NCBI GenBank assembly: GCA_947494925.1
Contig: CANLWS010000005.1
Coordinates: 1-64,000 of the forward strand
Reading direction: 5' to 3'
DNA length: 64,000 nt
Origin: an uncultured Alteromonadaceae bacterium
Lineage (GTDB): Bacteria > Pseudomonadota > Gammaproteobacteria > Enterobacterales > Alteromonadaceae
The position numbers and the translations under genes were made by a program. Shown here piece after piece: positions 55,110 to 64,000 of this stretch. The first letter of the stretch is position 1, and each line of letters starts with the position of its first letter. The notes under the pieces are model-generated. The model did not search any database, had not been told where the DNA came from, and saw nothing but the letters and a program-made list of their open reading frames with translations.

Positions 55110-56303
55110 TTATGCCGTTTGACGATACTGGCTAGGCGTTACTCCGGTTTTTTCCTTAAATGCTTTATAGAATGAAGAACGCGCATTAAAGCCTACTCCA
55201 TAAGCGATAGTGATGATGGAATCATCTGTCTGCCTGAGTCTGCGTTTCGCCTCTTTTATTCGCCACCCGTTAACATAATCGAAAAAGTTTGAGCCTAAGG
55301 TTCCATTTAACGTTTGTGAAAGATAATTGGGGGATATTCCGGAGATTTCTGCCAGTCTGGTCAAGGATATCGACGCATCCAGATATAAACTCTCTTCCTC
55401 CATCATGGACTCGATTTTATTCGCGATCCGTTGTGCACTTTCCTTATCAAGGGCAGATTTTTGATATTTTTCCCGAGCAGATACTGCTTCGTCCATTTGT
55501 TCACCTGACTCCTCGTCGGATTTAAGGTAATGACCTTCAAATCCAGGATGTTGGCGCAGCCCCCAAAAGCATAACAACCATACCAACACAAGTATCAGGA
55601 GCGCGTATCCCGTTCTGTCAATAAGTGTGATCGCCATCAGATTATCCAAAAGAACAGTAGCAGCAGCCAATCCCCAAATGCAGCAGAGCAATAAGGTGTA
55701 GGCCTTAAGCCACAGGAGATCTCGTTTTTCAGTATTGGCAAAAAAATCTTTGAGACGAATTTGGTAGTGGGCAAGGCACTTAAATATCTTCAGCAGATAC
55801 CAGCCAGATTGTCCGGTCCAGAGGATCACCAGAACGAAAACAGCAATCATTAATCCACCAACGTAACCAGACAGGGATTCTGGATTACCAAACAACAGGG
55901 ACTCAAGCGTCTTGCCAGGTAGTAACATAAGCAGTACAAACAGGATCACACCAGTAAAAGGCAGAACAAAGTGTTTAATATGCCTACGAGCAAGATGCCA
56001 GTCGGTTTCAGCAGTTAACGCCTCAATATAAAGCCACAACAAGGGAGCCAATGCCAAAAGGGCTGGAAGCATCAGAGTGAATCCTGCCACCCGCAATGTC
56101 GGAAAAAATTCTGCCAGAACGGGTTCCAATATCATGCTTAACAAAACCAGCAACAATGCACTAAGGGGCATAAACGCCTTCACACGATGCATTTGGGAGA
56201 TCAGCAAAGAGGCGGCAAGTACAATTTGCGCAATAGTTGCTATGGTAATTGTAAAGGTTAATGCCTCACCCACTGTGCCCCCAAAAATAAATATATAAAA
56301 CAT
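55110..56303 (-). CDS. Membrane-bound AraC-family regulator
   Basis: A 397-aa protein with about seven membrane helices in the first 245 residues (for example FTITIATIAQIVLAASLLI, ALLLVLLSMIL, LALAPLLWLYIEAL) and a C-terminal AraC DNA-binding domain (LTRLAEISGISPNYLSQTLN, then IAYGVGFNARSSFYKAFKEKTGVTPSQYR). Such fused regulators signal from the membrane to DNA directly. The DUF2306-like gene is divergent from it (about 160 bases) and is a possible target. Confidence 0.85.
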   Translation of the reverse strand: MFYIFIFGGTVGEALTFTITIATIAQIVLAASLLISQMHRVKAFMPLSALLLVLLSMILEPVLAEFFPTLRVAGFTLMLPALLALAPLLWLYIEALTAETDWHLARRHIKHFVLPFTGVILFVLLMLLPGKTLESLLFGNPESLSGYVGGLMIAVFVLVILWTGQSGWYLLKIFKCLAHYQIRLKDFFANTEKRDLLWLKAYTLLLCCIWGLAAATVLLDNLMAITLIDRTGYALLILVLVWLLCFWGLRQHPGFEGHYLKSDEESGEQMDEAVSAREKYQKSALDKESAQRIANKIESMMEEESLYLDASISLTRLAEISGISPNYLSQTLNGTLGSNFFDYVNGWRIKEAKRRLRQTDDSIITIAYGVGFNARSSFYKAFKEKTGVTPSQYRQTA

Positions 56304-56463
56304 ATAGTTAAATTGATAATTGCATAGTCACATTGGACTGTCCACTAGTGTACCAGCCTGTGTCCACCTACTTATTCTGACCGTGCCTGTAGGAACGGAC
56401 GACCAGACATTGGATGTTTGAAACACTGAGTACTATTGAATATTGGAATAGGGAACTAACTAA

Positions 56464-57150
56464 ATGTCTATGGTCGTTTTAGTACATGTATTTTTCGGCA
56501 CACTAGCCGTTTTTAGTGGATTTATTGCCATGTGCAGCAGCAAAGGCAATAAATGGCATCGCGCTGCAGGCAAAGGATACGTGATGTCCATGTTGGTGAT
56601 GGCAATTGCAGGGGCACTAGCTGCTGCTTTTTTGTCGCAAACAATTAATCTGATAGCGGCCGCACTCACAAGTTACCTGGTGTTAACGTCCTGGCACGCA
56701 GCCAAAAAGTCTGTCATGGAGCGAGGGAAATTTAGTATCACTGCCTGCTTTACTATTTTGTGTGTGAGTATTGCTTCGCTGTGGGTTGGATGGCTTGCTT
56801 TGCAATCGCCTGAGGGTGCGTATCAAGACTTTCACTTTTCCGCATATTTCTTTCTCGGCGGGATATCGATGTTCGCCTTTATCCTGGACGGCTATTTAAT
56901 GCTAAAGGGGACTCTTAGTCCTAAGCAACGATTGGTACGGCACATCTGGCGGATGACGTTTTCTTATTTTATTGCCGTAGGTTCGTTGTTCACCGGCCCC
57001 GGCTCATCAGCCTTTCCAGACATGATCCAAAATTCGGGTGTGCTTTCAATTCCAGAGCCTCTGGTGTTGCTATTCATGCTCTTTTGGGTCGGTAAGACGC
57101 TCTGGGGTGGCAAGCCTAAACCCAGGGAAATAGAGACAAACGTGGACTAG
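56464..57150 (+). CDS. DUF2306-like membrane protein
   Basis: A 228-aa protein with about six to seven membrane segments starting MSMVVLVHVFFGTLAVFSGFIAM, and the short loop NKWHRAAGKGYVM that recalls DUF2306 proteins (H-R-x-x-G). Function is unknown. It is divergent from the membrane AraC gene and convergent with glmU, so it may be that regulator's target. This call rests on the loop and topology only. Confidence 0.6.
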   Translation: MSMVVLVHVFFGTLAVFSGFIAMCSSKGNKWHRAAGKGYVMSMLVMAIAGALAAAFLSQTINLIAAALTSYLVLTSWHAAKKSVMERGKFSITACFTILCVSIASLWVGWLALQSPEGAYQDFHFSAYFFLGGISMFAFILDGYLMLKGTLSPKQRLVRHIWRMTFSYFIAVGSLFTGPGSSAFPDMIQNSGVLSIPEPLVLLFMLFWVGKTLWGGKPKPREIETNVD

Positions 57151-57163
57151 AGTAATCAGATGA

Positions 57164-57182
57164 GCCACGCAAAGTGCGTGGC
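57164..57182. terminator. Hairpin between the DUF2306-like gene and glmU
   Basis: Perfect 8-bp stem GCCACGCA / TGCGTGGC with a 3-base loop between convergent genes. No T-run follows on either strand, so its terminator role is tentative. Confidence 0.4.
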
Positions 57183-57217
57183 CATGCCTATAAAAAAGTC
57201 AAAGGGCCTTTATCAGC

Positions 57218-58576
57218 TTACTTTTTTGTTGGTCTTTCCCATCCTTGAATATTGCGTTGTTTGGCCCGAGCCACAGCTAACTCTCCGTCTGGTACTTCCT
57301 TGTTAATAATGGACCCGGCTCCCACTGTCGCACCCTTACCAATTACTGCGGGCGCAACAAGTGAACTGTTTGAACCAATAAATGCGCCATCGCCAATGCT
57401 GGTTTTAAATTTGTTCACACCATCATAATTGCAGGTAATAGTGCCTGCGCCTATATTGGCGTTTTCGCCTACTTCGGTGTCGCCCAAGTAGGTCAGGTGG
57501 TTGGCTTTAGAGCCTTTGCCAAGCACAGTTTTTTTCATTTCTACGAAATTACCCACCTTGGCTTTTTCTTTCATTACCGCACCAGGTCGCAATCTGGCAT
57601 ATGGACCGACGGTGCAGTGGTCTCCGACAATTGCTTGCTCAATAATCGAGTTGGCTTCAATAACGACGTTGTCACCGATTTCGCAATCCCGCAGTATGCA
57701 ATTTGCCCCTACTTCAACGTTGGAACCTACAACAACCTTTCCTTCAACAATGCAATTAACGTCAAAACTACTGTCCTGACCCACTTCAATATCGCCGCGC
57801 AGATCGAATCTTGCGGGGTCAATCATTGAAATACCCTTCATCATTAGGGACTCAACCTGCTCTTTCTGATACGCACGTTCGATATTAGCAAGTTGCACCC
57901 TGTTATTTATTCCTTCCACTTCGACGGCCGAAGAAGGATGTGACGCATGAATGACCTTATTTTCATTTGCCGCCATTTCAATCACATCAGTCAGGTAATA
58001 TTCACCTTGCGCATTGTTATTGGTGAGATTGTTTAACCAGCGCTTCAGATCGGCTCCCCCCATGATCATCATGCCAGTGTTAATTTCTCTGATTTGCCGT
58101 TGAGCTTCTGTTGCATCTTTATGCTCAACAATTGCCATAACCTGATCGCCGTCCCTGATAATGCGGCCCATACCTGTTGGGTCATCCAATTTTACCGTGA
58201 GCAATGCCAGGTCAGCGTCGCTTTTTACATCAATGAGTTGTTGTAATGTTGAGGGTTTAATAAGTGGAGCGTCACCCACTACAATCAACACATCCTCGTC
58301 ATCCTGAATTTTGTCTACAGCCTGCATAACAGCATGTCCTGTACCCAGCTGCTCAGCCTGTAAACACCATGATAAGGTATTGTGACTAAGCTGCTGTTGA
58401 AGCTGTTCTCCACCATGCCCATAAACCAGATGAATATTACTCGCCCCAAGACTATTTACCGTATCAATGATGTGCTGAACCATGGGTTTTCCAGCGATAG
58501 GGTGTAGAACCTTAGGCAAGGATGATTTCATTCGCGTACCTTTACCGGCAGCAAGAACAACAACTGAAAATGGCAT
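57218..58576 (-). CDS. glmU: Bifunctional GlmU (GlcN-1-P acetyltransferase / GlcNAc-1-P uridyltransferase)
   Basis: Last two steps to UDP-GlcNAc. The 452-aa protein has the uridyltransferase loop [24 protein letters not shown], the segment EINTGMMIM, and a left-handed beta-helix of hexapeptide repeats with [21 protein letters not shown] and YDGVNKFKT. Length is typical. It is 4 kb from glmS, with the AraC and DUF2306-like genes and the DeoR gene between; glmU and glmS are on the same strand. Confidence 0.96.
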   Translation of the reverse strand: MPFSVVVLAAGKGTRMKSSLPKVLHPIAGKPMVQHIIDTVNSLGASNIHLVYGHGGEQLQQQLSHNTLSWCLQAEQLGTGHAVMQAVDKIQDDEDVLIVVGDAPLIKPSTLQQLIDVKSDADLALLTVKLDDPTGMGRIIRDGDQVMAIVEHKDATEAQRQIREINTGMMIMGGADLKRWLNNLTNNNAQGEYYLTDVIEMAANENKVIHASHPSSAVEVEGINNRVQLANIERAYQKEQVESLMMKGISMIDPARFDLRGDIEVGQDSSFDVNCIVEGKVVVGSNVEVGANCILRDCEIGDNVVIEANSIIEQAIVGDHCTVGPYARLRPGAVMKEKAKVGNFVEMKKTVLGKGSKANHLTYLGDTEVGENANIGAGTITCNYDGVNKFKTSIGDGAFIGSNSSLVAPAVIGKGATVGAGSIINKEVPDGELAVARAKQRNIQGWERPTKK

Positions 58577-58753
58577 AAATAGTCCTGATTAATTTGCTCG
58601 GCATATAATACTAAACAGTGTCAAAAGTACCAGTAGCGGCTTAAGTTATTTCAAATAGCACTAGAATTTCTTTCGTACTTGCTAGAATTTATATAGCGAG
58701 AGAGCTACTATTCTTGTTGATCCACACTACTTTGCTACACAGAGATTATTTAT

Positions 58754-60163
58754 TTGCGATTTTTCCAATCGTTTCAACGTATTACCTTTATTCTTGTATG
58801 CAGTGTCGGCATGGCGATTACTTACGCTGCTTATGTCGCAATCAGTAACATCGCTGCAGAACAAAGCAAAATTCAACAACAATCGGTTTCTCCTGTCTTT
58901 TCACTCGTCAACGAAGAGCTACTCAAACCATTGCACATTGCCGAAACCATTGGCAAAACCCGCTACTTCGACTCACTTTTAAACGAAGAAAACCTACAAA
59001 AAGAAAAAGTTGTAACCCTACTAAATAAACTCGAGCAGACATTCGATTTAACCGTCTTTGTTGCCAGCGAAAAGCAACGTAAACAATTTTTGTCAAATGG
59101 CAGAGTAATTGATCTTATTGAGGGTAAAGTATTCTGGTACTTTGAGGCAATGGAACATGACCGCGATTTGTTCGCTGATCTGGGGCAGGTGGGTGACGTG
59201 CACCTATACTTCGATTTTAAAGTCTACAATGAGGAAGATCAGTATCTGGGTATAGTGGGAGTGGGTAAAAGTCTCAAAAAGTTTATAGACAGGTTTGAAG
59301 ATTATAAGGAACGATTTGGTTATGACTTTCTTTTTGTCAACGAAAACAACGAAATCATACTCACGTCTTTGCCAGACTTTGTTGTGACCGGGGCACATAT
59401 CCCCACTTTAGACTCTCTCCTGTGGTATCAGAAACTGGAAGGCAATAAATCGGACCTCAACAGTAGACTAATCACCGAGAATGAAGAAGATTTTCTAATA
59501 TCAGAGATCAGCATAGATGAATTGGATTGGAAGCTGCTTCTTCTGATCCCACTTGAAGCTCGTCAGGCACAGATTACCAAATCTTTTGTGACCAATACGG
59601 TGATTGCAATTTCGTTGGTCTTGATTTTCTTTGCCTCAATGTTCTGGATCATGATGTATTACAAACATCATCTTGAGAAAACCGTTGATATTGATCCTCT
59701 CAGCCAACTTCCGAACAGAACCTACGTACAAAGACGATATCAACAACTCAGAAGGCAAGACGCCGACGTTGCGGTAATTATGGTAGATATTGACAGTTTT
59801 AAATCTATTAATGATACCTTTGGTCACAATGCGGGGGATTTAGTTATTAAAACAGTCTCACTAATTCTTTCGGAAGAGATCAGGCAACAAGATCTGGTGG
59901 GACGCTGGGGCGGCGAAGAGTTCATCGTTTTGGTGCCAACCTCCTCTGAATCCTATGCTGGAAAAATTGCTGAAAGAGCCAGACTGAGACTCGAAAAACA
60001 CGACTTCCACCAAGGCGGTGTTGCAACAAAAGTCACCGCCAGTTTCGGCGTGACTTTTGGTCACAGTCGAGCACCTCTGTCAGAGTTGATTGCCGGGGCG
60101 GATTCAGCGCTTTATGAGGCCAAACGAAAGGGCCGCAATCGTGTCGTACACCATTCTTTGTAA
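58754..60163 (+). CDS. Membrane diguanylate cyclase 1 of a tandem of three
   Basis: A 469-aa protein: one membrane helix (about 9-30), a periplasmic sensor domain of about 240 residues (SPVFSLVNEELLKPLHIAETIGKT, FVASEKQRKQF, YLGIVGVGKSL), a second helix (VIAISLVLIFFASMFW) and a GGDEF domain with GGEEF at 386-390 and an upstream RQQD inhibitory site. Catalytic residues are intact. The start is TTG at 58754 after AGAGA. Its paralogues follow at 160 and 110 bases. Confidence 0.92.
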   Translation: MRFFQSFQRITFILVCSVGMAITYAAYVAISNIAAEQSKIQQQSVSPVFSLVNEELLKPLHIAETIGKTRYFDSLLNEENLQKEKVVTLLNKLEQTFDLTVFVASEKQRKQFLSNGRVIDLIEGKVFWYFEAMEHDRDLFADLGQVGDVHLYFDFKVYNEEDQYLGIVGVGKSLKKFIDRFEDYKERFGYDFLFVNENNEIILTSLPDFVVTGAHIPTLDSLLWYQKLEGNKSDLNSRLITENEEDFLISEISIDELDWKLLLLIPLEARQAQITKSFVTNTVIAISLVLIFFASMFWIMMYYKHHLEKTVDIDPLSQLPNRTYVQRRYQQLRRQDADVAVIMVDIDSFKSINDTFGHNAGDLVIKTVSLILSEEIRQQDLVGRWGGEEFIVLVPTSSESYAGKIAERARLRLEKHDFHQGGVATKVTASFGVTFGHSRAPLSELIAGADSALYEAKRKGRNRVVHHSL

Positions 60164-60322
60164 CTGCGACGAATTGCCTTTGCGAATTCCCTCACAATCT
60201 TCTCATTCACTTCTTATCGGTCCTTTATTTTGCTTATCACTATTATTTTAATGACAAGCTGGGTTGGGAATAGGTAAGATAAAAACCGTCGAGTTCGACT
60301 TTCTTCAATAGCGGGATGCAAT

Positions 60323-61750
60323 TTGGGTATTTTTCGTACACTCCATCGCAGTTTTCTTATACTTTTTGCGGTAGTTGTTATCTCTATTATCGCCCTGGTC
60401 CACTTCAGCATTTCAAAAATGGTAGCTGAGCAAAGCCTTGCTCAACAAAAATCGTTGTCTCCGGCGCTTTCTCTTGTAGTCGAACAATTAATGCAACCTT
60501 TGCACGTTTCCGAAACACTTGGCAGAGCAAAAGAATTGCAAGATTTGATGTCCTCACAAGACATAGACGAAGCAGCCATGTTCGCAATGTTGAAACGTCT
60601 TGAATCAGAGTTTGGTTTATCCTTTTTCGTGGCAAGTGAAAGAACACGAATGCAATACAACTCTGACGGAAGCAAACTTGAGCTTATTGAAGGCGAGGTG
60701 AGCTGGTACTTTAAATATAAAGATACGCCAGAAAACGCTATTGCTGATATTGGTAAGTGGGAAAACGCCCATTTCTACATCGATATAAAGATATTCGATG
60801 AGGAGCAGCAGTTTTTAGGCTTTTTCGGAATAGGTAAAAGCCTTGCCAGTTTCATCAATATTTTTGAGATATATCAGCGGGAATATGGCTATGACTTTAT
60901 TTTTGTTGATCAGCAAAAAGACATTACCCTCTCTTCTGACCCTAGTTTATTAGCACGAGACTCTACTTTTCAAAATCTTGCAGACCTTGATTGGGTGAAG
61001 CAGGCAGCACCAAATGGCCTGAACTCAACCTCATTAAACAATACGCTAATCAGCATTGCAGAGAATGATTTCCTGGTTGCTGAAATAGGCATAGACCCGT
61101 TTGATTGGACTATGTACATTTTAACGCCGCTGAGTGATCGTCAAGCCGCGGTGAGCCGAACATTTATTATTAGTGTTGTCAGCCTTTTGGTCTTGGTCTT
61201 TGCACTGTTCTTACTGATATACAACCTGTTGTACTACTTTAAACGTGAAATGCAGAAAAACGTACAGACTGATCCGCTGACGCAATTGCCGAACCGGAAC
61301 AAGGTCGAATTGCGCTATGCTGAAATGCTCGATCGCAAACATTCTGTAAGCTTGCTGTTAGTTGACATTGACCATTTTAAAGCCGTCAACGACACCCATG
61401 GCCACAATGCCGGCGACAATGTCTTAAGGCAGGTCGCCAATATGCTGCAGAGTGAATTGCGTGACGAAGATATTATTGGTCGGTGGGGCGGCGAAGAATT
61501 TGTTATTTTGCTAGCTGATACAAGTCCTGAGCAAGCATTCGAAGTCGCACAGAAGCTACGCGAGCGTTTGGCCAGTATGACGGCCTCAACTGGATCGCTT
61601 TCGCTTAAGGTCACAGCAAGCTTCGGTGTATCACATACCGAAGTTGAAAGACCGCTAGTAGACATTCTGGCCCGGGCAGACGACGCCCTCTATCAAGCCA
61701 AACGCGAAGGTAGAAACATGGTCAAAATGCGCTTAATCGACGCAGCTTAA
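60323..61750 (+). CDS. Membrane diguanylate cyclase 2 of a tandem of three
   Basis: A 475-aa paralogue with the same order: N-terminal helix (SFLILFAVVVISIIALVHF), sensor region (LSPALSLVVEQLMQPLHVSE, FFVASERTRMQYNSDGSK, FLGFFGIGKSL), a second helix, and GGDEF with RDED and GGEEF (389-393). The start is TTG at 60323 with GCGGGA before it. An ATG at 60316 is in another frame. Sensor residues near the start of the domain differ from paralogue 1, so the signals may differ. Confidence 0.92.
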   Translation: MGIFRTLHRSFLILFAVVVISIIALVHFSISKMVAEQSLAQQKSLSPALSLVVEQLMQPLHVSETLGRAKELQDLMSSQDIDEAAMFAMLKRLESEFGLSFFVASERTRMQYNSDGSKLELIEGEVSWYFKYKDTPENAIADIGKWENAHFYIDIKIFDEEQQFLGFFGIGKSLASFINIFEIYQREYGYDFIFVDQQKDITLSSDPSLLARDSTFQNLADLDWVKQAAPNGLNSTSLNNTLISIAENDFLVAEIGIDPFDWTMYILTPLSDRQAAVSRTFIISVVSLLVLVFALFLLIYNLLYYFKREMQKNVQTDPLTQLPNRNKVELRYAEMLDRKHSVSLLLVDIDHFKAVNDTHGHNAGDNVLRQVANMLQSELRDEDIIGRWGGEEFVILLADTSPEQAFEVAQKLRERLASMTASTGSLSLKVTASFGVSHTEVERPLVDILARADDALYQAKREGRNMVKMRLIDAA

Positions 61751-61860
61751 TTTCGCTTCCCACTAGCCTGCCTGGTCATTTTTCAGACTAAAGTTTAATA
61801 GAAATACTAGACCTAAGGGCGTAATGTTCGGCCGTCTTTTATTACTTAATCGATGAAGCT

Positions 61861-63327
61861 ATGAAGCTAGTACGAAACCTGTTCTACTCCAAATTAGGCA
61901 TCGCCCTGGTATTGCTTCTTGTGGCAGCGTCATTAAGTGGCGTTGTGACACTTTCCAACTCAGTCGAAACGCAAAGTATACTGCACCAGAAAAGTCTTAC
62001 ACCAGTATTCGACCTGGTCACTCAGGAATTGGTTAAACCTTTTTACATAGCAGAAACGGTGACAAGGGCCTCGCCGTTAAAACTGCGCATGAATGAAGAT
62101 CAAATCGATCAACAAAAAATTCATAGAAAACTGAGCATTCTTGAAAAAGAATTTGGAATGAAGTTTTTCGTGGCTAGTGAAAAAAGTCGGATTCAGTACA
62201 ACTCTGATGGATCCAGTTTGCCACTCGAGGAAGGCAAGGTTGAATGGTATTTTCGCGCTAAAGACAATCCTGTGGAGACCTTTGGCACCTTGGGTAATCG
62301 CAATGATGTGCACATCTATTTTGATCTTAAAGTGCATAATCAAAAGGGCGAATTTCTGGGATTTATCGGTGTAGGCAAAAGACTTGAAACTTTTTTGAAA
62401 TCTTTCGATGATTTTAAACGCCAGTTTGGCTATGCCTTTGTCATTACAGATCATAATAATAATGTGGTCCTATCTTCGGACAAGTCACAGTTAGCTGACG
62501 GCAAGCGAATTCTCAATCTTGCTCAGCTGGATTGGTACAAAAACGCTGTGAGTAATGGCATTGACACCAGTTCATTTAATAACAAAATAGTTCAGATTAA
62601 TAACGCTGACTTTCTGATCGCGGAAGTACAATTACGCGCACTTAATTGGCGCTTGTATGTACTTAACCCTTTGCATCTGCGACAAGTTGAGAGTCTGGAA
62701 AGCTATCTTTATCGATTGATCAATATCGCCCTGTTCATTTTAATATTTGCCATTTTAGGCAAATTTTTACTCAATTACGTGCAGTCAGAATTTGCTAAAA
62801 AACACCAGAAGGATCCGCTCACCCAGTTGCCCAATCGCGCAAATCTGACATGGCGCTTCAATCAAATGCGGAAAAATCAGCAAGAAATCTGCACCGTTAT
62901 TGTGGATATCGATCATTTTAAACAAATCAATGATAACTTTGGTCACGCTAAAGGAGACCTGATATTGCAGGAAGTAGCTAAAATCCTCAAATCACAGATA
63001 CGTGATCAAGATGCAATAGGCCGATGGGGAGGGGAAGAATTCGTCATGATCCTGGCAACATCTGATTTGCTGGTCGCTCAAGACGTTGCTGAACGAGCCC
63101 GAAGAGCCATATCTGACAAGCGCTATCTGGATGGCTCAGATTTAATTAAAGTCACTGCCAGTTTTGGTATAGCATTTAAAAAATCCGCTTATAAATTGGA
63201 AGATACTGTGACACTAGCCGATGACGCGCTTTACCAAGCCAAGAAAAACGGGCGCAATCAGGTCGTATTCAACCCTAGCAGCACAGGAAATGTTGAGAAT
63301 TACGAAAATTCACCTTCTCATGCATAG
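61861..63327 (+). CDS. Membrane diguanylate cyclase 3 of a tandem of three
   Basis: A 488-aa paralogue: N-terminal helix (LGIALVLLLVAASLSGVVTL), sensor (LTPVFDLVTQELVKPFYIAETV, FFVASEKSRIQYNSDGSS, FLGFIGVGKRL), second helix, and GGDEF with RDQD and GGEEF (390-394). It starts at the ATG of 61861; the ATG eight bases earlier runs into a stop after three codons, giving a duplicated ATGAAGCT at the start site. The C-terminus has a short polar tail. It ends convergently, overlapping the EamA gene by ten bases. Confidence 0.92.
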   Translation: MKLVRNLFYSKLGIALVLLLVAASLSGVVTLSNSVETQSILHQKSLTPVFDLVTQELVKPFYIAETVTRASPLKLRMNEDQIDQQKIHRKLSILEKEFGMKFFVASEKSRIQYNSDGSSLPLEEGKVEWYFRAKDNPVETFGTLGNRNDVHIYFDLKVHNQKGEFLGFIGVGKRLETFLKSFDDFKRQFGYAFVITDHNNNVVLSSDKSQLADGKRILNLAQLDWYKNAVSNGIDTSSFNNKIVQINNADFLIAEVQLRALNWRLYVLNPLHLRQVESLESYLYRLINIALFILIFAILGKFLLNYVQSEFAKKHQKDPLTQLPNRANLTWRFNQMRKNQQEICTVIVDIDHFKQINDNFGHAKGDLILQEVAKILKSQIRDQDAIGRWGGEEFVMILATSDLLVAQDVAERARRAISDKRYLDGSDLIKVTASFGIAFKKSAYKLEDTVTLADDALYQAKKNGRNQVVFNPSSTGNVENYENSPSHA

Positions 63328-64000
63328 CGTCGTTTTCGTGCTTTGATTAGCCCTGTGGTCAACCCCACGCCAAGAAGGATTAATGCCGCCCCAGCTAACA
63401 TGCCCGGTGTAAGTATTTCATCAAGGAACAGTATTCCCCATAACACACCAAAAACTGGCACAAGATACGCTACGGTTATCGCTTTTGCAGCCCCCACATT
63501 TGAGATCAATCTGAAGTACATTATGTAGGCGATAGCGGTACAGGCAATTCCCAAAATAATGACCTGCCACCAGGCTTCGTTGCTAGGCGGCACGTCTGGC
63601 CAGGTGACTATTGCCAGAGGTAGTAGAGCAAGAGCGGCAAATATCTGACTGCCAGTGGCAATGGCCAGTGTGTTCACTCCCACCAGTTTGCGTTTGGTAT
63701 AACTTGCTGCCAACCCATAACAAAAAGTAGCTGTCAGTGCTGCCAACAAAGGAAGCAACGAAAGTTCGCCGGTTAACCCGCTTCGTGCAACACTAATGAT
63801 GCCTACACCAATAAAGCCGGTTACCAAACCGAATATAGCCCATTTGGAAAGCTGATCTTTCAACCAAACGTAAGCCACTACTGCGCCAAACATGGGTGCT
63901 GTAGCATTTAGAATTGAACCCAAACCCGCCCCCAACGCAACCGTAGCATAACTAAACAGGCAAAATGGAATGGCGGTATTGACGAGTCCCACTATTAAAA
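63318..64000 (-). CDS. EamA-family (DMT) permease, cut by the right window edge
   Basis: The frame is open to the edge and reads LIVGLVNTAIPFCLFSYATVALGAG, so the N-terminal part is missing; a GTG at 63992 is probably internal. The visible 224-plus residues have about seven or eight hydrophobic segments, with the second EamA repeat (AIAYIMYFRLISNVGAAKAITVAYLVPVFGVLWG). Such proteins are drug/metabolite exporters; the substrate is unknown. Confidence 0.88.
   Translation of the reverse strand, partial: LIVGLVNTAIPFCLFSYATVALGAGLGSILNATAPMFGAVVAYVWLKDQLSKWAIFGLVTGFIGVGIISVARSGLTGELSLLPLLAALTATFCYGLAASYTKRKLVGVNTLAIATGSQIFAALALLPLAIVTWPDVPPSNEAWWQVIILGIACTAIAYIMYFRLISNVGAAKAITVAYLVPVFGVLWGILFLDEILTPGMLAGAALILLGVGLTTGLIKARKRRYA

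Overview
The window looks like chromosome of a marine gammaproteobacterium close to the Alteromonadaceae (Alteromonas/Glaciecola-like). This is an inference from gene content: the sfsA-dksA-gluQ-pcnB-folK-panB-panC order is gammaproteobacterial, panC is followed by a PLP decarboxylase of the PanP type, and there is a complete proteobacterial dedicated sortase (Pds) system, a TonB-receptor/LacI sugar locus and many c-di-GMP enzymes. No tRNA, rRNA, CRISPR array or intact transposon was seen.

Layout. 1-2.8 kb: start of ftsY (with an in-frame hexanucleotide repeat) divergent from rsmD, then a YjaG-like protein, a YhgN/MarC membrane protein and a 60-aa helix-turn-helix protein. 2.9-12 kb: pepB, sfsA, dksA, gluQ, pcnB, folK, panB, panC and panP, a housekeeping block ending in pantothenate synthesis. 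12-15.3 kb: a degenerate EAL protein and a yadG-yadH ABC exporter operon with a TrmB-like methyltransferase. 15.4-22.7 kb: an AhpD-like protein, then the Pds system (sortase, VIT/vWA target ending in LPKTA, OmpA-like PdsO, and divergently the PdsR-PdsS two-component pair). 22.7-27.8 kb: small metabolic and regulatory genes (SnoaL-like, two LysR, cupin, pirin, DoxX, a lipoprotein). 27.9-30 kb: a TPR-GGDEF protein. 30.1-37.6 kb: a self-contained sigma-54 module with a small membrane peptide, an HlyD-like adaptor, an ABC ATPase, two FtsX-like permeases, an NtrC-type regulator and its kinase. Upstream of it are a good -24/-12 promoter and a dense dyad array.

37.9-44.3 kb: a trehalose locus (TonB receptor, LacI regulator, MFS carrier, cytoplasmic GH37 trehalase) with three matching LacI operators. 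44.4-47.8 kb: a threonine-aldolase-like enzyme, a possible small RNA and a secreted serine hydrolase with five N-terminal repeats. 48.2-52.4 kb: an accessory segment lying directly downstream of glmS, the usual Tn7 target side. It holds an IS3 relic and an unrecognised three-gene envelope operon (secreted protein, two-TM protein, trypsin-like protease with four 110-residue repeats). 52.4-58.6 kb: glmS, a DeoR (GlmR-type) regulator, a membrane AraC regulator, a DUF2306-like membrane protein and glmU. 58.7-63.3 kb: three tandem paralogous membrane diguanylate cyclases. The right edge cuts an EamA permease.

Best candidates for something undescribed are the three-gene protease operon at 48.2-51.9 kb and the sigma-54 efflux module with its 35-aa membrane peptide. 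Next are the TGGCA direct repeats in the Pds control region and the repeat-bearing serine hydrolase. Functions of the envelope operon and the small peptide are not assigned.
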